Source of the DNA: Eubacteriaceae bacterium
GTDB lineage: Bacteria > Bacillota > Clostridia > Lachnospirales > Lachnospiraceae
DNA: 64,000 nt
Direction of reading: 5' to 3'
NCBI GenBank assembly: GCA_902363805.1
Contig: CABJBF010000002.1
Location: 310,001 to 374,000, forward strand
The position numbers were made by a program, and so were the translations under genes. Below are positions 1 through 9,351 of the stretch, piece by piece; the stretch's first letter is position 1, and the number at the start of each line of letters is the position of its first letter. The notes below the pieces were generated by a model. That model made no database searches, was not told the DNA's origin, and saw only the letters and a program-made list of their open reading frames with translations.

Positions 1-1005
1 ATCATCAACAGAATTGCACAGGATCATCCAATTTTAGTAGATAAATATTTACAGGGAACAGAAGTAGAAGTTGATGCCGTATGTGATGGTGAAGATATTT
101 TAATCCCTGGTGTAATGGAACACATTGAAAGAGCCGGAGTTCATTCAGGAGATAGTATTTCAGTATATCCTGCATACTCACTTTCAAAAGATATAATTGA
201 TACAATTGAAGATTACACAGAAAAACTTGCACGTTCACTTCACGTAAAGGGTATGATTAATATCCAGTTTATCGTTTGTGATGGTAAAGTTTATGTAATT
301 GAAGTTAACCCACGATCATCAAGAACAGTACCTTATATTAGTAAGGTTACAGGTATTCCAATTGTTAAGCTTGCAACAAAGTGTATTATTGGACATACTC
401 TTAAAGAAATGGGTTATAAGCCGGGATTACAGCCTAATGCAGATTATATTGCAATTAAGATGCCTGTATTCTCATTTGAAAAAATTCGTGGTGCTGAAAC
501 AAGCCTTGGACCGGAAATGAAGTCAACAGGTGAATGCCTTGGTATTGCAAAGACATTTAATGAAGCACTTTATAAAGCTTTCCTTGGAGCAGGAGTTGTT
601 CTTCCAAAGCATAAAAAGATTATTATTTCAGTTAAGGATGCTGACAAGCAGGAAGTTGTTCCACTTGCACAGAGATTTGAAAAACTTGGATATGAAGTTT
701 ATGCTACAAGAAGTACAGCAGATGTTTTAAGAAAAAATGGTGTTGATGCAATTAAAGTTAACAAGATTCATCAGGAAGCACCAACTGTAATGGATTTATT
801 ACTTGAACATAAGATTGATATTGTTATTGATACTCCAACACAGGGTAGAGATAAGAACAGAGATGGTTTCTTAATTAGAAGAACATCAATCGAAACAGGT
901 GTAAACTGCTTTACAAGTTTGGATACAGTTGATGCATTACTTACAAGCTTAGAAAGTGATGCAAAGAATGATTTATCTTTAGTTGATATTGCAACAATAG
1001 AATAA
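1..1005 (+). CDS. carB: Carbamoyl-phosphate synthase large subunit, C-terminal part (5' end outside window)
   Basis: The reading frame is open from base 1, so the gene starts before the window; 334 codons are present. CarB makes carbamoyl phosphate from bicarbonate, ammonia and ATP for pyrimidine and arginine synthesis in the cytoplasm. The visible part is the end of the second ATP-grasp domain (EVNPRSSRTVPYISK, with the metal-binding Glu and Asn) followed by the C-terminal MGS-like allosteric domain (VSVKDADKQEVV to the end), which binds effectors such as UMP. It is the last gene before a 47-base gap and a kinase gene. Identification is secure from the conserved motifs; only the N-terminal two thirds is missing. 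Confidence 0.96.
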   Translation: MINRIAQDHPILVDKYLQGTEVEVDAVCDGEDILIPGVMEHIERAGVHSGDSISVYPAYSLSKDIIDTIEDYTEKLARSLHVKGMINIQFIVCDGKVYVIEVNPRSSRTVPYISKVTGIPIVKLATKCIIGHTLKEMGYKPGLQPNADYIAIKMPVFSFEKIRGAETSLGPEMKSTGECLGIAKTFNEALYKAFLGAGVVLPKHKKIIISVKDADKQEVVPLAQRFEKLGYEVYATRSTADVLRKNGVDAIKVNKIHQEAPTVMDLLLEHKIDIVIDTPTQGRDKNRDGFLIRRTSIETGVNCFTSLDTVDALLTSLESDAKNDLSLVDIATIE

Positions 1006-1052
1006 GCTATTTAGCTTTTTGGAGAGATGCACACTCAAAAAGGAGCGTGCGT

Positions 1053-1895
1053 ATGGATAAAGAAAATTTAATTATTAATGGAAGATATCTTGTTTTGGAA
1101 AATATCGGAAAAGGTGGAGCAGGGGAAGTTTTTCTTGCAAGGGATATAAAAAACGGACGAAAGTATGCAGTTAAAAGGTATATTTCGTCTAATCCAAATG
1201 ATAGAAATCAATTGATTGATAATATAGAGAGGGAATTAAATGTTCTCAAATATACCACCCACCCGGTACTTCCAAAAATCTATAATTTATTTATGGAGGA
1301 TTCAAGATTCTTCCTTGTTATGGAATATGTGGAAGGCATAAATCTTAAAGAAGTAGTTGACACTAAAGGAGCGTTATCTGAGGAGCAACTATTGTCTGTT
1401 ATGGAACAGGTGTGTAGCGGATTGTATTATTTACATTCTCTTGAACCACCTATTGTATATAGAGATTTGAAGCCTTCCAATATTATTTTATCTGATGATG
1501 GTAAAATTAAATTGATTGATTTTGGAATTGCAAAAAGATATAACAGAGAACTGATTGCGGACAAATATGCATATGGAACAAAAGGATTTGCATCACCGGA
1601 GCAGTTTGGAAATAGCAAAGGGATGGGAATTTATAATACTGATATTCGTTCAGATATTTATGCTGTTGGAACGACCATGTTTTATTTGCTGACAGGACGA
1701 AGTTATAATGGAAAAGTTGATAGTGCATTAATTTCACGTTCATTTGCAAAAATAATAAGTAAGTGTACAAAAGTAAGACCAAAAGAAAGATATCAAAGCA
1801 CTATTGATGTGATTTGTGACTTGAAAAGATGCAGAAAATCAATGATTCGAAAATTAATTTATCCAATTATAAAAAAAATAACGAAAAAAATATAA
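1053..1895 (+). CDS. Serine/threonine protein kinase, catalytic domain only
   Basis: A 280-residue Hanks-type kinase. All core elements are present: glycine loop GKGGAGEVF (residues 19-27), Lys41 in AVKRY, catalytic loop YRDLKPSN with Asp138, DFG at 156-158 and an ASPEQF activation-segment end. The usual HRD histidine is Tyr. The domain fills the protein and ends in a basic tail; there is no transmembrane helix and no PASTA repeats, so it is not the PrkC/PknB wall-sensing type. A GTG six bases upstream is possible, but it lies one base from the AGGAG, whereas ATG 1053 has a seven-base spacing and is preferred. Substrates are unknown. It follows carB and precedes the sugar pyrophosphorylase, in the same direction. 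Confidence 0.9.
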   Translation: MDKENLIINGRYLVLENIGKGGAGEVFLARDIKNGRKYAVKRYISSNPNDRNQLIDNIERELNVLKYTTHPVLPKIYNLFMEDSRFFLVMEYVEGINLKEVVDTKGALSEEQLLSVMEQVCSGLYYLHSLEPPIVYRDLKPSNIILSDDGKIKLIDFGIAKRYNRELIADKYAYGTKGFASPEQFGNSKGMGIYNTDIRSDIYAVGTTMFYLLTGRSYNGKVDSALISRSFAKIISKCTKVRPKERYQSTIDVICDLKRCRKSMIRKLIYPIIKKITKKI

Positions 1896-1984
1896 AATTA
1901 AGTTATAATAAAAAAATGTGGTACTTATTAAAAGAATGAATACATAATCAGATTATATTTCAAAATACGTCGGAGGTAAAAGGT

Positions 1985-3214
1985 ATGAGCTATGATGAAA
2001 TTTATTCAAAGTTAAAAAATGTAGGGCAGGAACAGTTGCTTGATTTTTATGATGAATTAAATGATGAGGAAAAAGAAAATTTGTTAAAGCAGATAGAAAA
2101 AATTGACTTCTCGATACTTGATTTAATAAATCATCAGAATGAAGAAAAAAAGAAAGGTGTTATTACACCGTTAAAGGGTGGCTTGTCCGTTGCAGATATT
2201 GAAAGAAATAGAGAAGAATATACTAATGTTGGTATAGATGCTATCAGACAGGGAAAAGTTGCAGCACTTTTACTTGCAGGAGGTCAGGGTACAAGATTAG
2301 GTTCAGATAAACCTAAAGGAATGTATAATATCGGCATTACAAAAGATGTTTATATTTTCGAGATGATTGTACGAAATCTTATGGATGTAGTTAATCAGAC
2401 AGGAACATGGATTCCTTTATATGTAATGACAAGTGAAAAAAATAATGATGATACTGTTAAATTTTTTAAGGACATGAATTATTTTGGATATGATAAAGAT
2501 TACGTTGATTTCTTTGTTCAGGAAATGGCACCTGCATCTACATTTGACGGAAAGATTTATCTTGAAGAAAAAGGAAAGGTATCAACTTCTCCAAACGGAA
2601 ATGGTGGATGGTTTATATCTATGGTTAAAGCAGGTCTTTGTGAAAAAGCAAAGAAACAGGGAGTTGAATACATAAATATTTTCGCTGTTGATAATGTATG
2701 TCAAAGAATGGCAGACCCATGCTTTGTAGGAGCGATGATAAAGAATCAGTATCCTTCAGCAGCAAAAGTAGTTAAGAAAGCAAACCCTGAAGAACGAGTA
2801 GGAGTGTTATGCTATGAGGATGGAAAACCTTCTATTGTTGAATATTATGAATTGTCAGATGAAATGAGATATCAGAAAGACGACCAGGGAGAACTTGCTT
2901 ATAAAGATGGTGTGATTTTAAATTATTTATTCAGAATTGACAAATTAGAAGAGATTATGAATAATAAGTTAAATGTGCATATAGTTAAGAAAAAGATTCC
3001 GTATGTAAACGCTAAGGGCGAAATTGTAAAACCTGAAGTTGAAAATGGATACAAATTTGAAACATTAGTTCTAGACATGATTCATATGATGGATGATTGT
3101 TTGGCATATGAGGTTGTTAGAAATAAAGAATTTGCGCCAATTAAAAATAAAACAGGCGTTGATTCAGTAGACACAGCCAGAGAATTATTAAAAGAAAACG
3201 GAGTGACATTGTAA
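1985..3214 (+). CDS. UDPGP-family nucleotidyltransferase (UDP-GlcNAc/UDP-hexose pyrophosphorylase)
   Basis: 409 residues with the nucleotide-binding signature LLAGGQGTRLG at 96-106 followed by DKPKGMYNIG, the hallmark of the eukaryote-like UTP:hexose-1-phosphate uridylyltransferase family. The enzyme joins UTP and a sugar 1-phosphate (GlcNAc-1-P, GalNAc-1-P or Glc-1-P) to give a UDP-sugar and pyrophosphate. An N-terminal helical extension of about 90 residues precedes the Rossmann-like core, as in UAP1/AGX proteins. The stop codon TAA shares its last A with the ATG of argS, so the two are translationally coupled. The SD GGAGG lies just upstream. The exact sugar cannot be read from sequence. 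Confidence 0.88.
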   Translation: MSYDEIYSKLKNVGQEQLLDFYDELNDEEKENLLKQIEKIDFSILDLINHQNEEKKKGVITPLKGGLSVADIERNREEYTNVGIDAIRQGKVAALLLAGGQGTRLGSDKPKGMYNIGITKDVYIFEMIVRNLMDVVNQTGTWIPLYVMTSEKNNDDTVKFFKDMNYFGYDKDYVDFFVQEMAPASTFDGKIYLEEKGKVSTSPNGNGGWFISMVKAGLCEKAKKQGVEYINIFAVDNVCQRMADPCFVGAMIKNQYPSAAKVVKKANPEERVGVLCYEDGKPSIVEYYELSDEMRYQKDDQGELAYKDGVILNYLFRIDKLEEIMNNKLNVHIVKKKIPYVNAKGEIVKPEVENGYKFETLVLDMIHMMDDCLAYEVVRNKEFAPIKNKTGVDSVDTARELLKENGVTL

Positions 3215-4980
3215 TGAAAAAAATTCTTGATGTATTAACAAGTGAATTTGAAAATGCATTTGAAAAATGCGGATATGACAAAAAATTAGGAAAAGTTGGA
3301 ATTTCTAACAGACCTGATTTATGCGAATATCAGTGTAATGGTGCTATGGCAGGTGCAAAACTTTACAAAAAAGCACCGATTATGATTGCAAACGATGTAG
3401 TTGAACAATTAAAAGACAACAAGTTATTTGATTTAATTGAGGCAGTAATGCCCGGATTTATCAACATTAAACTTAGTGCTGATTATATTGATGAATATGT
3501 ATCAAACATGAATGATGATGAAAGATTAGGATATGAAAAGAAAGAACCTATTACAGTTATAGTAGATTACGGTGGAGCGAATGTTGCAAAGCCTCTTCAT
3601 GTTGGACATTTGCGTCCGGCAATTATCGGTGAAAGTGTAAAGAGAATTTGCAGATATGCGGGAGATACTGTATATGGTGATGTTCATCTTGGAGATTGGG
3701 GACTCCCAATTGGTCAGGTTATAGAAGAGTTAAGAGACAGACAGCCTGAGTTGCCTTATTTTGATGAAAACTTTACAGGAGAATATCCAACTGAACCACC
3801 CTTTTCTATTAATGAATTAGAAGATATTTATCCAACAGGTAGTGGTAAATGTAAAGTTGATGAAGAATTTAAGAAGAGAGCTCAGGATACAACGGCTAAA
3901 TTACAGCAGGGAAATAAAGCGTATATGGCACTTTGGCGACATATTATGAATGTGTCAAAGGCTGATTTAAAGAAAAATTATAAAAATTTAAATGTTGAAT
4001 TTGATTTATGGAAGGGTGAAAGTGATGCTCAGCCATATATTCCTGATATGATTGATGATTTTGTAGCAAGAGGATTTGCACATGAAAGTCAGGGAGCTTT
4101 AGTTGTAGATGTTGCAAGACCTGATGACAAGAAGGAACTTCCTCCATGTATCGTAAGAAAGCATGATGGAGCAGCATTGTATGCAACATCTGATTTAGCA
4201 ACTCTTATCGAAAGAGAAAAAGATTACCATCCGGGACATGTAATTTATGTTGTAGACAAACGTCAGGAATTACATTTCACTCAGGTATTCAGAGTAGCTA
4301 AAATGACAGGAATTGTTGGTGAAGATACACCTCTTACATTTATTGGATTTGGTACAATGAATGGAACTGACGGAAAGCCATTTAAGACAAGAGATGGCGG
4401 TGTTATGAGATTGGAAATGCTTATTTCTGACGTAAGTGAAAAGGTTTATGAAAAAATCCTTGAAAATAGAGACATATCTGAGGAAGAAGCAAGAGAAATA
4501 TCAAAGATTATAGGACTTGCAGCAATTAAATACGGTGATTTATCAAATCAGGCAACAAAAGATTATGTATTTGATATTGACAGATTTACTTCATTTGAAG
4601 GAAATACAGGACCATATATTTTATATACAATTGTACGTATCAAGTCAATTTTAAAGAAATATGCTGAACAGGGAAATGAACTTTCTGCAAATGGAAAGAT
4701 TGTTGACTTTGGAAGTGAAAGTGAAAGAAGCTTAAAATTAGTCCTTACACAGTTTAATGATGTAATGGAGGCAAGTTATAATGAATTGGCACCACACAGA
4801 GTATGTGCTTATATTTATGAAATTGCAAATGCGTTCAACAGATTTTATCATGAAAATAATATTATGAATGAAGAAAATGCTGATAAACAGAAGAGTTATA
4901 TCAATTTATTGACATTGACAAAGAAAGTATTAGAACAGTGTATTGATTTACTTGCAATAGATGCACCTGAACGTATGTAA
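3214..4980 (+). CDS. argS: Arginyl-tRNA synthetase
   Basis: 588 residues, normal length. Class I synthetase charging tRNA-Arg. It has the N-terminal Add-1 tRNA-binding domain, the HIGH motif as HVGH (129-132, after ANVAKPL), a KMSKS-position variant at PFKTRDGG (typical of ArgRS, which often lacks the canonical lysine pattern) and the DALR anticodon-binding domain at the end (SYNELAPHRVCAYIYEIANAF). Its start overlaps the upstream gene by one base and it has no SD of its own beyond the coding end of that gene. A strong terminator follows 30 bases after the stop. Confidence 0.97.
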   Translation: MKKILDVLTSEFENAFEKCGYDKKLGKVGISNRPDLCEYQCNGAMAGAKLYKKAPIMIANDVVEQLKDNKLFDLIEAVMPGFINIKLSADYIDEYVSNMNDDERLGYEKKEPITVIVDYGGANVAKPLHVGHLRPAIIGESVKRICRYAGDTVYGDVHLGDWGLPIGQVIEELRDRQPELPYFDENFTGEYPTEPPFSINELEDIYPTGSGKCKVDEEFKKRAQDTTAKLQQGNKAYMALWRHIMNVSKADLKKNYKNLNVEFDLWKGESDAQPYIPDMIDDFVARGFAHESQGALVVDVARPDDKKELPPCIVRKHDGAALYATSDLATLIEREKDYHPGHVIYVVDKRQELHFTQVFRVAKMTGIVGEDTPLTFIGFGTMNGTDGKPFKTRDGGVMRLEMLISDVSEKVYEKILENRDISEEEAREISKIIGLAAIKYGDLSNQATKDYVFDIDRFTSFEGNTGPYILYTIVRIKSILKKYAEQGNELSANGKIVDFGSESERSLKLVLTQFNDVMEASYNELAPHRVCAYIYEIANAFNRFYHENNIMNEENADKQKSYINLLTLTKKVLEQCIDLLAIDAPERM

Positions 4981-5010
4981 TCATAAAATTTAATTATTAT
5001 TTATATTAAA

Positions 5011-5044
5011 AAAATCCGGTAGTTAAATTCTACCGGATTTTTTA
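5011..5044 (+). terminator. Rho-independent terminator after argS
   Basis: Inverted repeat AAATCCGGTAG / CTACCGGATTT with a 7-base loop, followed by a T run. It ends the UDPGP-argS unit and can also serve the convergent small membrane protein gene. Confidence 0.9.
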
Positions 5045-5067
5045 GAGAATAATTTAATAAATTATAA

Positions 5068-5421
5068 TTATTCAGCTGTAGTTTCTTCTACAGTAGTAGA
5101 TTCATCTTCTGAAGCTGTTGTTGTAGCTTCCTGTGTAGATGTTTCTTCATCTGAAATGTCTTTTACATTGCTGTCGCCTGCTTCAATCAACTGCTTACGC
5201 AAATCAGAAGCTGAAACTTCACTGGCATATGTAGTAGTTGTTTCAGGTGGAGTGTACATACCTGTAGAAACAGCGATTGAATATCCTAAATATACTAAAA
5301 TGGCAATTCCGATTAATGCGATTGCCACATACCCCAAGATTGTTTTTATCTGAGCTTTTTTAGGTGCTGCCTTACGGTTGTATTTCTCTTTCTTGCGATT
5401 GTCTACCTTCTGCTGACTCAT
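5068..5421 (-). CDS. Small single-pass membrane protein with acidic Thr/Glu-rich tail
   Basis: 117 residues from ATG 5421, which has GAGGT eight bases upstream; a GTG five codons earlier overlaps that SD and is rejected. The N-terminal 25 residues are strongly basic (SQQKVDNRKKEKYNRKAAPKK), followed by one hydrophobic helix (TILGYVAIALIGIAILVYLG) and an extracytoplasmic tail that becomes very acidic and rich in Thr, Ser and Glu. The charge pattern predicts N-in, C-out topology. I recognise no named family. It stands alone between two convergent/divergent neighbours and has no visible partner. Function unknown. Confidence 0.75.
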   Translation of the reverse strand: MSQQKVDNRKKEKYNRKAAPKKAQIKTILGYVAIALIGIAILVYLGYSIAVSTGMYTPPETTTTYASEVSASDLRKQLIEAGDSNVKDISDEETSTQEATTTASEDESTTVEETTAE

Positions 5422-5679
5422 TAATATGTACCTCACAAATTTAATTTTATCTTAATTATTATAAAACAAAAACATATGTAAAACAAGAGCGATTTATGGT
5501 ATAATCCACAAAGAGGAATGGCAAATATTCTTTTTATTGCTGATAGAATGTGTTTATAGAAGTAATTAATGAATATAAATATAGAAGTGTAGAAAGAATA
5601 TATTTGAATTAAGCAATATATAGTAAGTTGTATGTGTGCAATAAATAATAGATAAAAAACACAGAAAGGTCATACACAT

Positions 5680-6336
5680 ATGAGTAAATATAATATAATG
5701 ATATTCGACTTAGATGGTACATTAAGTAATTCAAAAGAAGGAATTACTAAATCAGTGCAGTATGCTTTAAAGAGTGTAGGAATAGAAGAGAAAAATTTAG
5801 ATTCGCTAGAACATTTCATTGGGCCTCCGCTTATTGATGAGTTTGTGAGAAGTTACGGAATGACGGTTGAAGAGGCAGCTCATTTAAAAGAGGTATATAG
5901 AGAAAGATATCTTCCGATAGGAATATATGAAACAACTATTTATCCTGGTACAAAAGAAATGTTAAGTTCTTTAAAAAAAGCAGGAAAGAAGTTGGCTATT
6001 GCAACTTCTAAACCTCTCGAAATGGCAATAGAAGTACTTAAATATTTAGAAATATATGAGTATTTTGATTACGTGATGGGTGCAGAAACCAAGGGAAACA
6101 GACAAAGTAAAGAAGCGGTTCTTAATGTCTTAATTGAAGAATCCGGCTTACACATAAATAATGATAATGCTGTAATGATTGGTGATACATGCTTTGATGT
6201 TGATGGAGCAAAGAAAGTCGGCTTGGATACAATAGGTGTATCATATGGTTTTGGCAATAGTAAAGAAATGCTTGAACATGGAGCGATAGCGATTGTTGAT
6301 TCTGCTAAAGAATTAGAGGAATATTTATTAAGTTGA
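5680..6336 (+). CDS. HAD-family hydrolase (phosphoglycolate phosphatase-like)
   Basis: 218 residues of the haloacid dehalogenase superfamily. Motif I is IFDLDGTLSNSKEG at the N-terminus (nucleophile Asp in DLDGT), motif II is the serine/threonine in ATSKP, motif III Lys lies near GNRQSKEA, and motif IV is MIGDTCFDVDGAKKVG. The helical cap between motifs I and II is the C1 type seen in Gph, PpaX and PGMB-like phosphatases. Likely substrates are small phosphoesters. It is followed 15 bases later by a CPBP protease gene and then a glycosyltransferase, all in one direction, forming a three-gene cluster. About 258 bases of AT-rich, apparently noncoding DNA separate it from the upstream divergent gene; an extended -10 (TGGTATAAT) lies near 5497-5505. 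Confidence 0.88.
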   Translation: MSKYNIMIFDLDGTLSNSKEGITKSVQYALKSVGIEEKNLDSLEHFIGPPLIDEFVRSYGMTVEEAAHLKEVYRERYLPIGIYETTIYPGTKEMLSSLKKAGKKLAIATSKPLEMAIEVLKYLEIYEYFDYVMGAETKGNRQSKEAVLNVLIEESGLHINNDNAVMIGDTCFDVDGAKKVGLDTIGVSYGFGNSKEMLEHGAIAIVDSAKELEEYLLS

Positions 6337-6351
6337 TGAATTGAGGATGGC

Positions 6352-7245
6352 ATGAAAGAAAAAGTAACAGCAAGGAATTTATGGAGAGGAATTTATCCTA
6401 TACTGTTTTTTCAGGGAACAGCAATAGTAATTCAGAATATTTTAATGATAACGCTAAGTGTAATGAGTGCAAATTCTAAATACACAGGAATATCGCAATA
6501 TAGTGATAGAGTAAATAAGATTAATTTACATGCGATGGAAATTACACTTTTAACGGATATTATATGTATTATTATAATGGCTTATTTTATGTATAGCGAT
6601 ATAGTAAAAGATAAATTAAAAGGAATTTATGTAAAATATGACAAAGTTAAATGGACTAAGTATTTACTTGTAATTCCGTTTGCATATTTTTTTATGATGT
6701 CTGCAAATGCTTTAGTAAGTATCTTAACGCTATATATGCCTGAAAATATGGTTGGAACATATGATAATACTAAAGAAATATTAAATAACAGTAGTTATTT
6801 TATGCTTATTATTACAACAGCAATTATTGCTCCAATATCAGAAGAATTTATGCATAGAGGAGTTGTATATAACAGATTTAAAAGAATATGTCCGCCTGTT
6901 TTAGCAGCAATTATTTCATCAATAATTTTTGGAATAATTCATATGAATTTTGTGCAAGGTCCGTATGCGTTTTTAGTTGGTCTTGCGGCGGTTTATGTTT
7001 ATGAAAGATATAAAAGTATTATAGCTCCAATAATTTTACATGTTACAGCTAATTCTGTAAGTACAATTGTATCAATAATTGCAAATGAAACAGGTTTGGA
7101 TACGAGTGCCGCGTCACAATATAATACAGTACAGCTTACTGCATCATATTTGCAAATGGCAATAGTATTTGGAATTTTAGCTTTAATTATAGGAATAATT
7201 ATATACAAAACAGTTATACCAAATGAGATAAAGGAGATTAAGTAA
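6352..7245 (+). CDS. CPBP-family intramembrane metalloprotease
   Basis: 297 residues with about seven to eight hydrophobic segments. The CPBP (CaaX protease/bacteriocin-processing, Abi) signature is present: motif 1 EEFMHRG (residues ~164-170; EExxxR form) and motif 2 FGIIHMNF with the second histidine, then the HVTANS segment for motif 3. Members cleave prenylated or peptide substrates in the membrane; bacterial ones act in bacteriocin self-immunity or signalling, but many are orphan. It is 15 bases after the HAD gene and its stop overlaps the glycosyltransferase ATG by one base (TAATGA-type junction), implying co-translation. Confidence 0.88.
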   Translation: MKEKVTARNLWRGIYPILFFQGTAIVIQNILMITLSVMSANSKYTGISQYSDRVNKINLHAMEITLLTDIICIIIMAYFMYSDIVKDKLKGIYVKYDKVKWTKYLLVIPFAYFFMMSANALVSILTLYMPENMVGTYDNTKEILNNSSYFMLIITTAIIAPISEEFMHRGVVYNRFKRICPPVLAAIISSIIFGIIHMNFVQGPYAFLVGLAAVYVYERYKSIIAPIILHVTANSVSTIVSIIANETGLDTSAASQYNTVQLTASYLQMAIVFGILALIIGIIIYKTVIPNEIKEIK

Positions 7246-8258
7246 TGAAATTATTATCAGTAGCTGTTCCATGTTATAATTCAGCAGAATACATGGAAAA
7301 AACAATCAGAAGCATTTTAACAGGGGGAGACAGAGTAGAGTTAATAATAGTTGACGATGGCTCAAAGGATAATACCTTAGAAATAGCAAACAAATATCAA
7401 AGAAAATTTCCTGATATTGTAAAAGTTGTTCATCAGGAAAATGGTGGACATGGAGAAGCTGTAAATACAGGAATTAAAAATGCAACAGGATTATATTTTA
7501 AAGTAGTTGACAGTGATGACTGTCTTGGAAAGAATGCTTTAAAGCAGGTTCTTGATCTACTCGAAAAAATGGTTGAAGAAGATGCAGGGTTAGATATGCT
7601 TATCACAGACTTTTTATATGATAAAGTAGGTCAGAAACATAAAAAGGTAATGAGATATAAGAGGTCTATGCCTGTAGGTAAAATGTTTACATGGGATGAT
7701 GTTAAATTTGGTAAAAGCCAGTATTTGCTTATGCACTCAGTAATATATAGAACAAAAGTACTTAGAGAAAGTGGTATGGTACTTCCAAAGCACACATTTT
7801 ATGTTGATAATATTTATGTGTTCCAGCCATTGCCATATGTAAAGAATATATATTATCTTGATGTAGTATTGTACAAATATTTTATAGGAAGAGATGATCA
7901 GTCAGTTCAGCAGGATATTATGATTAAGAGAATTGACCAGCAGTATAGAGTTACAAAGATAATGCTTGATGTATATAATGACTCATTAGTAAATAATAAG
8001 AACTTAGACAATGTAATGGTTCATTATTTTGATATGATGATGTGTATTTCTTCAATATTATCAATTCTTGAAGGAAGCGATGAAAGATTAAAGGATAAAC
8101 AGAAATTATGGGATGATCTAAAAGAAAGCAATCCCGTATTATATAAAAAGGTAAGATATTCAGCACTTGGAAGAACAATGAATTTAAAAGGTAAAGCCGG
8201 AAGAAAAGTTTCAAAGGCAGGATATAAGATTGCTCAGAAACTTTATGGCTTTAATTAA
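7245..8258 (+). CDS. Family 2 glycosyltransferase
   Basis: 337 residues. The GT-A fold starts at the first residues: AVPCYNSAEYMEKTIRSIL, then LIIVDDGSKDNT and the metal-binding KVVDSDD. This is the WcaA/EpsH-like GT2 architecture that transfers a sugar from a nucleotide-sugar to a glycan or lipid acceptor at the cytoplasmic face of the membrane. There is no transmembrane segment; the C-terminal region is basic (KGKAGRKVSKAGYK), which may help membrane association. It is translationally coupled to the CPBP gene upstream and is followed by a bidirectional terminator. Donor and acceptor cannot be inferred. Confidence 0.9.
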   Translation: MKLLSVAVPCYNSAEYMEKTIRSILTGGDRVELIIVDDGSKDNTLEIANKYQRKFPDIVKVVHQENGGHGEAVNTGIKNATGLYFKVVDSDDCLGKNALKQVLDLLEKMVEEDAGLDMLITDFLYDKVGQKHKKVMRYKRSMPVGKMFTWDDVKFGKSQYLLMHSVIYRTKVLRESGMVLPKHTFYVDNIYVFQPLPYVKNIYYLDVVLYKYFIGRDDQSVQQDIMIKRIDQQYRVTKIMLDVYNDSLVNNKNLDNVMVHYFDMMMCISSILSILEGSDERLKDKQKLWDDLKESNPVLYKKVRYSALGRTMNLKGKAGRKVSKAGYKIAQKLYGFN

Positions 8259-8334
8259 ATGTAATAGTGTTAGTGGTTTATACTAATAAACGCACAAGCT
8301 ATTTGAAATTATTAGAATTTTAATGGCATAGAAT

Positions 8335-8379
8335 AAAAAATGATACGAATTCCAATTAGGTTTTCGTATCATTTTTTAT
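8335..8379. terminator. Bidirectional terminator between convergent genes
   Basis: AAAAAATGATACGAA pairs with TTCGTATCATTTTTT around a 13-base loop. The A-rich and T-rich flanks make it usable from both strands; it separates the glycosyltransferase gene from the convergent PAP2-like gene. Confidence 0.85.
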
Positions 8380-9091
8380 TGTATTTATTTAAGAAGTATA
8401 ATACTTCGTGTTTGTGTGGGTCTTTTACGTAAGGAGCATTAAATTTAACATTTTTGAACCATACTTTAAATACAACAAGGTATAAAGTGAGTGAAAGTAA
8501 TATACCACATACTAAATCGATAAATGAATGTTGTTTTAAAAATACAGTAGAAAGACATATAAGTACTGCCAAGACGGATGTAAACCATTTAATACGTTTT
8601 CTTGATTTTAATTCTTTCATGTGAGGACTTTTTATCAGACAAATCTGGGCTGATAAAGTTGCAAAAACATGAATGCTTGGACATACATTTGTAGGTGTAT
8701 CGTTATTGTATATAAAGTTAACTAAATTAACAAATATGTTATCTCTGATTCCGGGGCCAATACGTAAATCGTGACCATTAGGAAAAATAGTGTATATAAG
8801 CAGACATATTGTCATGCCGGTAAATTCATAAGCACAAAGTCTATAAAATTCGTTTGTTGAGTGATAAAACAAAAAAACGAAAATTGCCGGTAAATATAGA
8901 AACCATAACAGATATGGAATAATAAATAATTCGTTAAATGGAATAATATCATCCATAAAACAATGCATTATATGATAATTATCAGTTACGTTATTTTCTA
9001 ATATGATAAACCATGGCATATATATGAAAAAATATAATAGAGGCCATAAATGTTTGTACTTATGAAAAAAGCTTCTGATTCTCTTTTCCAT
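8369..9091 (-). CDS. PAP2-superfamily membrane phosphatase-like protein
   Basis: 240 residues with about six transmembrane helices. The PAP2-type catalytic motifs are seen as CPSIHVFAT (C2: SxxH) and KQHSFIDLVCGI (C3: H-x3-D), the pattern of phosphatidic acid phosphatase and inositol-phosphorylceramide synthase-like proteins. The C1 KxxxxxxRP motif is not obvious, so the protein may belong to a divergent branch. The start ATG at 9091 is preceded by AAGGAG. The N-terminus is basic and cytoplasmic. Likely a lipid or undecaprenyl-type phosphatase/transferase, but the substrate is unknown. It is monocistronic. Confidence 0.82.
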   Translation of the reverse strand: MEKRIRSFFHKYKHLWPLLYFFIYMPWFIILENNVTDNYHIMHCFMDDIIPFNELFIIPYLLWFLYLPAIFVFLFYHSTNEFYRLCAYEFTGMTICLLIYTIFPNGHDLRIGPGIRDNIFVNLVNFIYNNDTPTNVCPSIHVFATLSAQICLIKSPHMKELKSRKRIKWFTSVLAVLICLSTVFLKQHSFIDLVCGILLSLTLYLVVFKVWFKNVKFNAPYVKDPHKHEVLYFLNKYNKK

Positions 9092-9351
9092 AAGAACTCC
9101 TTATGTTGTGTTTTAGTGAAATGAATTCACATTAATGAGAAGTATAACATCAAAAAATGTAAAAGTATACCTAATTAATATAATTTTAAGAATAAGTTTT
9201 AAATTTAGAAATAATTATTAAGAACTGAAGTATGATTTAATGGAAAACGAGAAATAGTTAAAGTAGATATATGAATAAAAAAGTTACAAATACATCTTAA
9301 ATAGTGCTATTATAATAGGGTCCTTATTAAAATGAGATGAAAGGAAAAGAT

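Noticed and set aside
9337..9351. Upstream ATG as the tex start
   Set aside because: The SD AAAGG lies inside this codon stretch and fits ATG 9352.
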